Of a stretch of 64,000 nucleotides of DNA, positions 1-12,100 are shown in pieces. Every line of letters begins with the position of its first letter. Position 1 is the first letter of the stretch. The translations under genes were made by a program, and so were the position numbers. The DNA is from Triops longicaudatus (Eukaryota; Arthropoda; Branchiopoda; Notostraca; Triopsidae), in the NCBI GenBank assembly GCA_022885665.1, contig JAGQDJ010000120.1, positions 411,145-475,144 of the forward strand. Direction: 5' to 3'. Under the pieces are notes generated by a model. It did not search any database and was not told the origin of the DNA. It saw only the letters and a list, made by a program, of their open reading frames with translations.

Positions 1-68
1 GTGGTGTAGAAGCCCAACATGGACCCATGTTAGTGTTTGCCCTCATTTGGTCTCCCTTTTACTACATT

Positions 69-223
69 TTACAAGGGAATTAACCAACTTAATTTGAGGA
101 CATATGTCAACGCTTCCAGTGATGCTTTCAAGACAATTGCATTTGCTGCTGCAGCGCGGGGGATGAGTTCTTCCTGAAAGAGGTCCACGATGCCCTCTCG
201 ACCCAGTAGTTTGCACGAACATC
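69..223 (-). CDS. Exon of the ARM/HEAT-like gene at the left edge
   Basis: It begins after a pyrimidine-rich tract and AAG acceptor at 224-225 and supplies the two bases that complete the split codon left by the exon ending at 1779. The frame codes for a helical peptide (LLGREGIVDLFQEELIPR, then an alanine-rich helix, then LKASLEALTYVLK) and ends at TAA (69-71). A GTAAAA donor overlaps that stop, so this could be the last exon or an internal one continuing beyond the window. Only one frame here is open and protein-like, and it is the phase-compatible one. Confidence 0.5.
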
Positions 224-3200
224 CTTCATGAAAGCACAGACACAGAGAAAAGGGTTTTTTAAAAGGCAGCTTTATCTCGACCTTATCTAAACGAACGAGG
301 TTAGTTAAACGTTAAGAAATTCATAATTCCTCGGAAAAACACCACAACGGTTCCCGCAACGAAGTGCATGTCAAGTGGCGGAGTTTATGAAGAATAATGG
401 GAATAGAATCAATATGAGCAAATGGAAAAGTCAGAGCCAATCAAGTCCATGACGCTTTTACAACATGTGTCATAATTCTCAGCTAAATACAAGTAATTCA
501 CTTAAATGAGAAGGTACGGTATAGCAGGATCGCATAAGAAACGATTACTATGATAATTAAAAAAGGACATTATGTGATTTTCACTGAGTAGAAAGCTAGA
601 GTAGCCGTTTTTATATGATGAACTACTTTGTTTTCATAGTCAGTTACAGACGAATCCAGCAGGGAATAAAATTTAGTACTGCGCAACAATAAAGGTTTGC
701 AAAATAATTTTCACTGTATGTGACTGATTTTCATTACTTAGCAAATACTGTGTACAGTGGTAAATGAACTTTTGGTTATTTTTTCGTACAAGTAAGGAAA
801 GTAGAAAGCACGTTACGGAGTATACAAAAGTTTTCCTGCTACTTAACGCGTCGCAACTTAGTTTAACTGAATGGAGGAGTTGGGTTGGTTGAGCTATGTT
901 GTATTAAGTTGGTAAGTCTTAGGTTAGCTAAATGTAGGTTAATTTCGAAATCCAATGCCATTTTCATCCACTAAATGTACGTTTGAAAAAAATGACGGGT
1001 AATTATGAGGAAACGTAATATTGTTCTCTCTTGCATCGCTTTGCTCTTAGTAATGAAGATTGACTCAAGAAAGTGTAAGATAGTCGTCAAGCTCGTGGGC
1101 ACTTAGCGAAAACTGTGCATAATAAAATATGATAAAATTTTTCGTTTAGTTCTCTGGTATGTTGTAAAATTGAAACGCGAGGATTTTTATTTCTAAAATT
1201 TGGATGAATAAACTGAACTGTTTTCGAGAGGGAAATAACACATAAACGAAATTAAAGTGCTCATATTTTATTGTTGAAGTCCATAGCTGAATTAACGTTA
1301 GCCAGATTTGACGTTCAAGCTCTGCATATTTCATTGTACAGAACAGTACTTAAAAAATTCTTACAGACACTCGATCAGTGTTCAGTCATGGCGGACTTAT
1401 GGGAATAAGCTGCTCTACCGAAAATTTATTACTTTGCCGCTAAAACAGAGTTTCTGACCTTTATTCTTTCTGTACGACGACTTACGAACTTAAAACATTC
1501 TCCGTTCCTATTTCAGTCAATTATGCTCCTGATCTTTCCCTATATTTCCTCTCAAAATTACAAATTTCCTTTAATTTCAGACCTTATTGAGTCATTTATT
1601 ACGATCACGAAAAATCATTTATATCCGTTCGCTCTTAACCGTCACTTGACGTAGACACGCAAGTCATTTCTGGTGAAGGAAAAGTTGTTATGTGCTTCCA
1701 GGATAATGATTTTAGCGTACACAAACCCTCTTACACTTATTAGGAGCAAAAAGGGGTAAAAATAAAAGTTTTTCTTACGATGGGAAGCGATAAGTTTGAG
1801 GAGGTTGAAGAGCAGCACCCAGATGGATCCATGATCCCAATTTCGCTTGAGTAAATCCAGCAACAAGGAAATCCCTTGGCATGCTTGGAAAGTACGAACG
1901 AAGGTTCCGTCTTTGTGGTAATTGGCCAAGCTTTTCAATAAAGACAATCCTTCTTTGACGACTCCGAAGTCGTCCGTTTCCTAGTCAAAACCCCCGCACT
2001 AACAACGTAATTGCAAACACACGCGATGTTTTATACAAGCAAGACAAGGGAATGGTTCATTACTCCAATAACACCCGTTTTCGTTGTTACTTGACTTAAA
2101 TCCGTTCCACTGGCTTACGAGAACCCTCTTCATCCTATTTTCAGTCTCTGTCTATTGCAATGATCCACCAAACGTGAAAAAAAGCTTGTTACACTTGTTA
2201 GTTTACCTGCTTTTGCTTCGTCTTGTTTTAACACGCTCCTAATTGCAGGAAAAGCGTAATACATTTCTTCGAACAATGAACTAACAACCAAATCAAGAAA
2301 TTGATTTTTCAAAAGGAAAGTTTAGAGGTTAAGGAAAGTTTGAGATTAAAAAATGAATGACAATGTTTAAATATTTTTTTTTTTCTGAAACAGACGCCTA
2401 GATTTCAGTTTTTCCTATTTTGTAAAAAATAGCTTGAGCTTGATTTGTCAGAATAGCTCTAGCTTGAGTTCGCATGATCATGAGAGCGCTAGAGGCGCTA
2501 CAAACAAAAGAACGAGCTTAGTGTGTCCTCGATGCCAATTGAAGCAATTACTTATGTTTGATTTAAGGCCCAAGATATTGCTGGAAGTTGTAATTAACAA
2601 AAAAAATCTTCGCTACGTGATACTGTGTAATAAATCGTTCTTTCATATTTGTTGATTTTTCCTTCGAAAGAAAATACTGAAAGAGTTGGCCGCTTGTATT
2701 TTAATATCAGCAAAAAGAGCATCTTGTTTCGGGCGTTGTTGCCAAATCGTTCAGCTTGCTACTTTTAGTAAAAATTGCTTCTGTTAAGTGCGTACAATCA
2801 TTTTTCTTGTATACACGTTTAAGATTTACACTCTCAATTCAAAGGCACTGCACGAACAAAAACTGGTAGCCCGTACAGTCCATAGTATGGAACATTTGTT
2901 CCTGTACAAGATTAAACACAATCAAGTTTCTATTATTTTCACATTTTCCTTTTTTCGCTAAAATTTAACTAAAACGGTCAAATTCTAATTTATAACAAGT
3001 ATCTAACGTTACTTTACTACATCTTTTATCCCTACAGCCGCAAGTTTTTGTAATTAATCACTCGTTCTTTTCTTTATTCCTCACGAGTCCTAATTATCTC
3101 TTAGTTTCCTTTAATTATCTAGCTTGTCATCCCAAATTTCCCCAAGCTCGCTAATTGTCTAATTGCAGCGAACATCTTTCCCAGCTTTTCCAAGAAAAAG

Positions 3201-4840
3201 AAAAATCCCGCCTGGTTTGCTTGTTTTTCTACAACACAAACAACACGTGGTTCTCATTTTGGGCGTTTTGCCACAGTACTGACAAACTTTTCCCCCTTTT
3301 TTCCCCAAAAAAGTCTTTCTCTTTTGTTTTCCTTTGTTATTGTTTATCCCTTCCTGGCACTGATTTTAACAGCACACATTTGCGTGGGATGTTCTATTGG
3401 GGAGTTCGCACACGTTTAGTCGCGCTACACCTGTACTCCACTGGCCAAATTCCCAGGGCGAACAAAGCGTCGTTTTCGCTTTAGCAAAAACTTCAAACCC
3501 TGCCAACTTTTAGTGACAAAACTTTCACTATATTTAGCCTCATGAAAATTAGAACAACGATATATACTTCCATCTCCACTTCACTAAAAAAAGTACAGTG
3601 CTTCCGTCCCTCCATCCTATTATACACTACACACTAAACTACTTCTATCCCTTACCCCCAGCCCCTGACAAAAGTAAGCCCAATTTGCACCTCGAAGATC
3701 TCAACTTAACATCTTTGCTTTGGCTATCCCTTCTCCTCCACATGCATGCATTATTTATTTCCGGATTGGCTACACGCAATCTCATTCCACAATAGCAAAT
3801 GCAATGCTCTTCTCTTTGTCTCGTGTAATGCATCTCTATCTTAGCCTCCATACCCTCCTCCAACACACTCACAAGATAAAAGCGACGCTCCTTCACTCTT
3901 CCGGAAACCTTTACCCATCTGTCCTAACTCAGCGTGGCGAAAAAATGAGCTTAACAAAGAATTGAGTGGGGAAAGAAAAAGACAAGATTATAAGACAGCC
4001 GAAAGCTTGGACTTGGAGATCCCGAGTTCCAAGTTCTTTGGCGTTGCACAACATTACACACGATTTATGGTCTATTTTCTTGTCTTTGGCGACTAACAAG
4101 AACTTTCTCGACCTTGCCGACACAGAAAAAGACCTGACACAAAGTGTGTACATTGAACGTACTCAGCTTTGGAGTTTTACATCGTACAGCATCGAGAAAA
4201 CTACAATCCAGTTCACTAGACTACAAACACCTGTAACGTTCCACACGGAGATCAATAATCAGCCGATAATGCCGTAGAAGCTCGTTATTAATAGATCTGG
4301 GAAAAAGAAGTTCTAGGTTCATACGAAAGGTCTTCCATAATTTCGTAACCTACCGTAATAGACTGTACACACGTATTTATGAGCTTACAAAGTTAAAACT
4401 TTGCGCGGATTAAAGCTTACTTTCAACAAAGTGACTAACTCGTTCACCAAATCGGGTAGGCGGGCCTTTGTCGGGTCTGCTGACGGTTCAACTTCTGTTG
4501 CGAAATATATAAAATAAAAGAATGTTTTCACGAAAGTGTATGTCTACACCACAAGCCACAAAGTCGAGTAGTGGCCAAGACATAGGTAAAAATTGATTCT
4601 TACGAATTTAACACATCACTGGGATATAATGTCATCAGCTTGGGATTTCTCACTATTTCTACCAAAAATCGTAGAAAAAATTCCGAGTTTCAACCCACCT
4701 GTCTTAAGGCTCATTCTTATCCGGCCCAAAGTGTCTCTCAAATCTGTAATTTCCGCTTTTTCGGCTACGGAGCTTAGGTGCTTACGAACGGCTTCTTTAA
4801 GCGAGTCCAGGCTCGACACGAAAAACGATTCAGCTTCCAT
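69..4840 (-). CDS. Unidentified ARM/HEAT-like helical protein (multi-exon, possibly partial)
   Basis: I do not recognise this gene. Proposed coding pieces on the minus strand run 4840-4699, about 2266-2207, 1980-1779 and 223-69. The two lower exons fit well: the donor at 1779 leaves phase 1 and the acceptor before 223 needs phase 1. The predicted peptide is rich in leucine, alanine and charged residues in amphipathic helices, without signal peptide or membrane segment, and resembles armadillo/HEAT repeat proteins in general. ATG at 4840 has a good start context and begins with MEAESFF. The joins around 2.2 kb are uncertain: the exon ending at 2207 leaves phase 1, while the best acceptor for the next exon (1980) implies phase 0. 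A weaker phase-1 acceptor before 1961 would fix this, or an exon is missing. The frame reaches TAA at 69-71, but a donor at 71-72 could carry it beyond the left edge. That this is coding is likely; the full structure is not settled. Confidence 0.45.
1779..1980 (-). CDS. Exon of the ARM/HEAT-like gene
   Basis: Sixty-seven full codons lie between a TAG acceptor at 1981-1982 and a CATC|GTAAGA donor, leaving phase 1. The peptide has the pattern of two or three paired helices: KEGLSLLKSLANYH, then ACQGISLLLDLLKRNW, then GSIWVLLFNLLKLIASH. This leucine spacing and the turns between helices are like ARM or HEAT repeats. An in-frame TAG lies immediately upstream of the acceptor, which fixes the left limit of coding. 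Confidence 0.5.
2207..2280 (-). CDS. Candidate internal exon of the ARM/HEAT-like gene
   Basis: It ends at a strong AAAGCAG|GTAAAC donor (2207) and codes for about 20 residues including EEMYYAFPAIRSVLKQDEAKA. Two acceptors are possible: a better-looking one before 2280 (phase 2) and a weaker one before 2266, which gives the phase 1 needed to follow the exon ending at 4699. It is the least certain piece of the gene. Confidence 0.3.
4699..4840 (-). CDS. Candidate first coding exon of the ARM/HEAT-like gene
   Basis: Forty-seven codons from ATG at 4840 to a CAG|GTGGGT donor at 4699, leaving phase 1. The peptide is helical and charged (MEAESFF, DSLKEAVRKHL, VAEKAEITDLRDTLGRIRM), typical of a folded or coiled-coil protein rather than chance translation. 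The same frame stays open upstream to about 4867, after a possible acceptor, so the exon may begin earlier and the ATG be internal. The open frame on the opposite strand (4593-4904) looks like its shadow. Confidence 0.4.
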
Positions 4841-7800
4841 AATTTGTAGGCGCGACGAGAAGGCAGATTTTTTTTCTGTCACTCGGAGGGTGAAATTGAA
4901 TTAACTGAAAAAGTAAAGGGCACAAAAACTCGTAATTCTTTTAAGGTAAGCAACAAAAAAGGGACAAGGAAGTTTAGAAAACGGGAAGGAAAAATTAAAC
5001 ACCTCCTAATCACAAAATCTGAGCTTCAAGAAAACGTCTTTGTGTCTTCGCTGACTTTGAGATGCGGAACTCTACGAGTGGACTGAATTCGAGAACAGTC
5101 CCGGAGAGTTTTTCTCACAAGTTTCGCACTGTGTGTTTTCTGGTTCCGCAGAACGATACAGGTTTGCGAGACCGAGCTTTTGTGCTCCGAAAAAGAGTTA
5201 CAAATCGATGCTCGGGAGAGCATGTACATACGCGAAGGATATATCAAGTGTGTTTCCTTGAGTCATTCTTGTAAATTCGGCGTAGGAGCACAGTGAAGGC
5301 GGCTTATTTGCATAGTTAGCTTTAATTCCTTGGGCACGAGATAGCAAACATGGTCTCTGGCGCGCTAAGCTGCTTATTTTATGCAAGATAAAGCTTTTCG
5401 GGGGGGAGAAAACCGTTTTCCTACAAACAATACATTAAAAGCAAGACAAAGATATTTATATTTTCGTTTTCGTCAGTTAACTTACATTTTCGTGTTAATT
5501 ACGCTTTCTCGTGCGCTCAGAAACTCGTCAGGTATTTTTTTTCTTTCAGATTGTTGGAGTCGTAGATCAAATAGAACAAAGCGCTGAGGTTAGGTGTATT
5601 ATCAGTTTTTTAGCCAGTTAAAATTAATGTTTCGGGAAAATGGGAATAAATGCATACAAAAGGCAGTTCTTAAAATATAGACGAATCGCGTGTCCGAGCA
5701 GAATTTCACGTGTGCCAGGACCAAGCGCAGGAGAAAATCACGTAAGCAGGGAGAGCCGCTTTTTTGGGAAAGGTGTGTGGGGGTTTCAAGGACAAACATA
5801 ATAGAAAAGACTTTACCTGGCAAGGTTCCAACGTGGGGTTTAAAATAAAATTCACCGGAGATTCTAATAGACTTTATCACGCATACCGGTAACACTTGCC
5901 CGAAACACACATTTGGTTAATTCCTAGAAGAGAAAGATATTTTACCTGAGAAGGAAGAAAAAGAGAGACAGCCGAGTTTTTAGTGAAGCTACATAAACAA
6001 AACACACTTTTAGGGCACGCCTCTAATCAGCGTGATTCGGTCAAGTCACAGGCGTCTGAAAGTGGACCATTAGCGACGCGGTCTGATAAAAACCAATTTT
6101 ATAGGCAATGAAGTGAACAGGTCGTTTGCCATATTCACCAGTGGCATCTAGTGAGACTATATAAACTACAAATCCGCCATCTTGCGTAAAGCCCATTTAA
6201 GTTTCTGTAGTGAAAGATTTTAGCTTTGACGGGATTTTCGAGTGAAACAATCATCAGATGTAGTCAACATACATTGCATAAACATTTTTCTAACTCAGAA
6301 TGTATCAAACAGTCCTTAAATGATTTCAAAATTAGTAATCTTCGTAACATGATTTCCTGAGTCATTCTTTAAGTTGATAAATTAATTTAGTCTGTTTTAT
6401 ATATTTCTACTTGAGTATGATGAATATGAGACACAGGTGTATGTCTCTTGTTAATCCGTGTAAGTCTGTGTATTGCACGATTTTAAATGCAAAGAGTATT
6501 GACATATTTCAGTTATTTATTGTCGTGTGGTTTGCCACGTGTATGATGACACTTATTAAACTAATTTAAGCAGAATTTAGACCTATAGAAAATACACTAG
6601 CTTTTCTCTGTTGGCAAATAATGTAAACATAATTTTTAAGCTTTGACATCTTTATTTCGCAAGCCAGTTAAACACCTTTCATAAACAAACATTATACCAA
6701 ATGTACAAGGAAAACTTAAGCTTTCGGCCCCAGTTAAAGTAATACAAAGCGTCACAATCACAACAGAGGACAGTGACAACAAACGAAAGTTTTGCGCAAG
6801 ATGGCGGATTTGCTATTTTTTGCCACCAGAGGCTTAATTTGGCAAACGCGTGATAGCAGCTGTTCGAAACGCTCCATGGGCCGACATGCTAAGCTTCGAC
6901 GGAAGCCAATTCAGAAACAGAAATAGTTTCGTATCAGAGTGTTGAAATATCAATGAATGAGGCACTCTTTGCTTAGTGTAACGAATAACGAAGCTTTTGA
7001 AGCCTTAGGGCTTAAAAAGCTTAGTCATCATTTTAGAATATGAAGAGAAACATTTTGGGATAAAAAATTAAGTGAAGTAATATTGTGTCAATATTAGATG
7101 AATTATTGGTACACAGTAGAATTCTCTTTCCTAAATGTGATGATTTGTTAACTTGCGCAGTTTTATTTTAACACATTTTTTCATAAGCAGAACGTGTTAG
7201 GCGTTGTAATGGAATTCTAAATTTATTTTTGTTGCAGGTCTCCTACATGTATCAATCATTGATTTCCTACAATGTCATGTCTATAAAATGAAGCACGCAA
7301 AATTAGCAGAGGAAGCTCATTTAAACAGCAAAAAGAGCCACAAGAAAGACCTCTTAGCTTTCGTGCTTGAACCGTTTCTGTCGGAAATGGGGAGAATACC
7401 CATTACATTTCCTTTTCGTTGCCTTTTAAGCGCTTCACGTTTTTATAGATACCCTTTTCCTTATAAATGAAATAAATCGCTCGTAATAGTCCTGAAAAGC
7501 TTAGGCGAAACTAGAAAATTCAGGCTTCTTTTGATTTCAGAGGATAATCCAACAGAAAAAGTAAAAAATAAAAATTCTTCAATAAACACAGAAAAATCTA
7601 GCAAAGAGACGCAGAATTTTCCCGTTATGGCCAATTTTCCGTAAAAGCCAGTATTGAATTAAATGCCTATCTGTTTACCGCAACATGAGATCTTGTTCAC
7701 AAACGCTCGTTGTCTATTGTGACCAGTATCCGTTATAGCGAAGTTTTACCGAAGATAAAAATAAAGATATGTGTATTTGGTAAAATTTGTTGCGCAAGTT

Positions 7801-8948
7801 AGAATTCCTAATTCTAAGTAATGTAGAATAGAATAGTTATTTTTAAGGCTTAGGGTAGCATAAAGGCCTAATTATGTGATATTTCTACAAATATACAAAA
7901 TCACAGCAAACAAAATTTTCCATTTACAAAATCAAATATCACTAAGGACTTTCAGTGAAGTCAGGCTTTGGTAAGAAAATATCCTACATCTAATTGCCAC
8001 TTACGCATGCCATTCTTGGCAGCTTTACATTCGCTCGTAAAGTATCGGAAGATTTACTATTCGTTGACGCAAAAATTCAGCTTATGCGAGCTCTCTGGAG
8101 ACACATAAATCGCATAGTCGGGCTTCACAGTTTTTATGCTACTAATGCGCGTAAAAGCAGTCTCGGCATATGAATAACTAATAACCTACCTTAATGAGTC
8201 TCCCAGTATGCCTCATCGTAAAACAATCCTTCGAAACACAAGAATAAGCTCAACCGCCTTCGCCCAGGTTAAGACAAGAACAGTGTCGTTCGAGAGGCGT
8301 GTCCAGACGGTGCTGGAGCCACGGAATGTATTACTAGTTATGAACCAGTCTCTTTTTCCTTCCAAGACATATATTTCTCTTCAGAATAAGTTGTTAATGT
8401 GCAAGTAGCCCAGTACTTCACAACTGCTTTTGCTCAATATCTAAAATCGTTGCTCAGAAACCATCCGTTACCCAATATGAAGAAAATTTAAGTCGAAGAA
8501 ATAATCAGTGAATGAAACACTTTTAAGTTTAAATGAAAATAAAAGCAAAGGTAGTAGATTGATAGGTAAGACAAACACCATTTTAGTATTTGAAGTATTT
8601 TACTTTTATTTATTTTTTCATCCATCGAACATTTTCAGAGAGCCAAATTTTAGGATATTTTAAGGTCGGGTTTTCGTCGGATGGGAGTACGTTAGGCAAC
8701 TTCAAAAGTTAACCTAAACTTTTGCAGTTAATCTACGATTGGGAGGCACTGGTGTCATCTATACTCGTAAAAAATGTAGGCGTATATTTTCGTAAAAATG
8801 TGTTTGTTTTATTTTCCGTATCTTCATACTAAAATATGTTTTCTACTTATAGAGAGGATTCAAAAGCAAGACGTTTGTTAGTTTTCCAAATATTTTACTT
8901 TCCACTTCTGCCATTTCCTGTACAATTTCTCTTTTAATTTCTTCTTAT
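4841..8948. other. Intergenic region between the ARM/HEAT-like gene and the dpr 3' end
   Basis: AT-rich DNA with no supported exon. Open frames such as 5602-5910 (minus) and 7288-7470 (plus) have no family resemblance and poor composition. The 5' flank of the minus-strand helical gene and the 3' UTR of dpr must lie here. A motif of pogo/Tigger type occurs at 7731-7752, and a CAGTAGAA-like end near 7115 may be its partner, but the pair is weak. Confidence 0.5.
8808..8813 (-). terminator. Possible dpr polyadenylation signal
   Basis: A canonical AATAAA on the minus strand about 136 nt past the dpr stop codon. Further AATAAA motifs lie near 8606-8620. In this AT-rich DNA such hexamers are common, so the site used is not certain. 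Confidence 0.35.
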
Positions 8949-9103
8949 TTAAAAAGCCACGTGGTAAAACAACGACAAAGCTGTCCAAAAAACGAACCAA
9001 CAGAAGCACACTCGGGACCCATGATGAAGCCCAACATGTCCGGCTGCACGATTAGACGCTGTGGAGGCGTTTTTGCTCTCTTGGATCGCTGCCGGATGCT
9101 CGC
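8949..9103 (-). CDS. dpr: dpr exon 5: C-terminal tail
   Basis: A 155-nt exon too short to stand out by length alone. After the TTGCAG acceptor, its first codons give GEHPAAIQ, which joins to HVLN from exon 4 in phase 1 and reproduces the HVLNGEHPAA sequence typical of Dpr proteins. A small-residue linker with an NAS glycosylation sequon follows, then a hydrophobic C-terminus (CWFVFWTALSLF) right up to the TAA stop at 8949-8951. A tail with no charged residues after it suggests a GPI-anchor signal rather than a transmembrane helix with cytoplasmic domain. Confidence 0.9.
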
Positions 9104-12100
9104 CTGCAATTACAACCCACGTCTATTTAATAGCTATTAATCTAGAACCAATAAAGTTCGAGCATTCAGCGGTATCACACATTTCCACCAGAAACTGACA
9201 ACGCACACAGAGAACATGAGGGAGAGAAAAAAAGAAGAGAGATGATACCCCCCAAGGGAAATGGCACCTTCGTATCTCGTTATACTCATAAAAGATTTCA
9301 CGCGCGGAGCAAAGCTCGTTAAGCGAACACCTGAGCTGCAGCACATCATGACATTTCCCCCCAACACACTTCATGGCCATTTCTCCTCTTTTTTTATATT
9401 AATTACGAGGGTTATTAGAAACAATGCTACCTTCTCCCCCCCCCCCCTTGCAAGCATATTGGGGGTTGTTGCGTTCTGTTTTACGCTCAAACTACCAAGA
9501 GTGCACACATAAGAGAAAGTAAAAAGAACCCGAAAAAAAGTTGTGACGTACGAGTATCACGCGAGCATTCTGTCGCTCATCTGGTGTAATTAAACCTTAG
9601 TGGAGCGCCGGGAAACAACAATAATTACCGTTTAGGACGTGAAGCATGGCGGAGGCGATGGGGAGATTGGAGGGGCTGCACTCGTAGATGCCGGCATCGT
9701 CAAGGGTGGCTGACGAGATACTCATTACCGAGACTATAACGTTTGCATCCAGTCGAAGAATGTTAAAGGATTTAAAAGGAACGCTTCCCACCAAGGCGGA
9801 AGATTGAGACAACCCGAACCCGCTTTGATTCCCCAGCAGTGCGGGCGGTAAATGCTCTTGACGTCGAGTGCTATTGAGTCTCAAACGGTGGTCATCCTCC
9901 CAGACGTCGGTGCCATGAACGATGCCGTCACCATCATCATCCTCTTCGTTTCCTCGACCATCTCCAAGCATAGCTTCTTGATGGTCAGTGATGCCTGGCC
10001 GAAAGTTTTGTCTCCCGGGTCGATAAATATAAGGAAGCGGGGCTACTGCGGCCGCCGTGTCCGTTCGCAAAGCTCGCCGGCTCACACCCGTGTCATGGAT
10101 GTAAGGCTGGGGGAGGGTATTTTCGTAATCGGGCACTCGCTCGCCTTCATGGTACCAAAAAATAAAAGGGGGCTCTTCAATAACGTTGGTAATGACACAC
10201 TGAAGCTCCACCGGACTGCCACCCATGACGTAAATATCGGGCGCACCTCTAATCTCCACCTTCGGCACTGACCACACGACCACGGCGAAAGAGCACCCAA
10301 AACGGAAAACATAAAAAGCGTAAAACGTTACCATAACATCAACAGATCGTTCATAAGTATCATTCCTTTAAGTTTCTTCAGTTCCCTTTTATGTTTATCA
10401 CATATTTTTATGCTTTTTGAGCAACATTTCTGCCTTCATTTCCTGCGCATAATATGAACGAATTATGGTACTAATAACTATCAATATGCCATATTGTACT
10501 TGGATTACGTGTGATGAATAAATACAAGAAATACGAGGCTAAAAACCGAGTTCTTTGAAGTTTAAGGTCTTAAATATGAGAAAAGCAACCCGAAAGTTGC
10601 TAACAACTTTTGGAAGTTTTGGGAAGACTTTTTTCAAAGAATGTGGAAAAGGTCTACGTTTTCCGTCCGCAATGGAATTCATTGATGCATTGACCGCAAC
10701 CTTCAGCGTGACCTGAATGCTGCCTCAAAGCCGCGGTATTCACGAACCCCTTATGGGAAAATAACATGAGAAATTGTCAGACATCATACTTTAAAAAAAC
10801 AGTTTAAAAAACGAAGAAAAGGTTTTGACAGTAAAGTTACAATTAAGGTTGTAGCTCTTTTTTTTAAAAAACTTTCATTAAATTGGTGAACTATGGTTGA
10901 TTTTTTACACCAATTTCTAAACTGAAAAAGGGAATACTTGACTTTGTTCGTCCTCGGCTATCGCTGTAACAGACTTACCCTCCACGGAGGAAAGATTATA
11001 TTTTCGTTTAACAAATCCTGGATGATGTGCATACCGGGATCTTAATACGGAAGTTTCCGACGTATTGTAAGGGCAGTTTTTACCATTTTTTTTATCGAAG
11101 TAACGGAGAGATGGGACGATTGTAACACTTGCAAACGCAACATTTTCAACCCTCTAACGACGTGCTCGTATATTAACTCAGCAACGAAAACTGGCCTTGT
11201 TACAATTGACCCACCTCTCATGGAAAAGCAATTATGAGCCTCAATTTCGACGTTCAAGCATACGGACGGAAAAAAAACGCCGTCTAAGGCGGTAGTGAAC
11301 AAAAGTATCTTGCGAAGCTCATCCGATCACGCAAATCGGTTGGAAGCTGGAGCTATTATTAAAAGTGAGGTGGGAAAACTGAAACACGAGTCACAATTCA
11401 ACATTTTACAACCTCTAGCGAAGTGCTCCTGTATTAAAAGCTGGGAAAATGTAGCTTCTTAACAATTGCTGCAATTCTTATATTAACCTGAACTTCAAGG
11501 TTCTACGAGCCTGAAGTTTTTGCAAGATTGAAGAGAAAGTCACCTAATGAGGTAGCAGGTAAACGAATTTGAGAGAACGAGATAATGTAAAGCATTGAGA
11601 GCACAAACAAGAGGAGCTGCTGTTAACGGAAATGTTTTCCGGGTCTTTGCCAATAAGGCACAACGCATGAGGGGCATAGCTTGTATCGTACGAGGATCAT
11701 TACACACCTCTTATCGTAAAAGCTAGTAAAAAAGTTCGTATTTATGTTCCAATTTCACTGTGCTTTATGTGCTAGAGAGCAGGCATATATAGTACCCTAT
11801 ATATGCCTGCTCTCTAGCACATAAAGCACGAAAGAACGAACGAACGTAGCCTGTGCTCAAGCCATTTCATAAGCGTGACGCTGACTGACGTAACGCAAGA
11901 ACGAACTGTTTCCCCGGAATAAGCCGTCGAGAGATTTCAAGTCAAGTTGTAGAGAGAGAAGTATCCCTGTAAAATTTTAAATCGTTTCCTAGAAGACTGA
12001 ACAAAACTATATCAGCTAGAGTACTGTGAGTGGTTAAGCCTGTCGAATGTGACAACAAATCTATTGGCAATTAAAGTTAGGTGACATTTGGACGCTTAGA

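Noticed and set aside
4593..4904. 103-codon plus-strand ORF
   Set aside because: Shadow of the more protein-like minus-strand exon at 4699-4840.
9852..10271. 139-codon plus-strand ORF
   Set aside because: Antisense shadow of dpr exon 4, whose minus-strand product is clearly an Ig domain.
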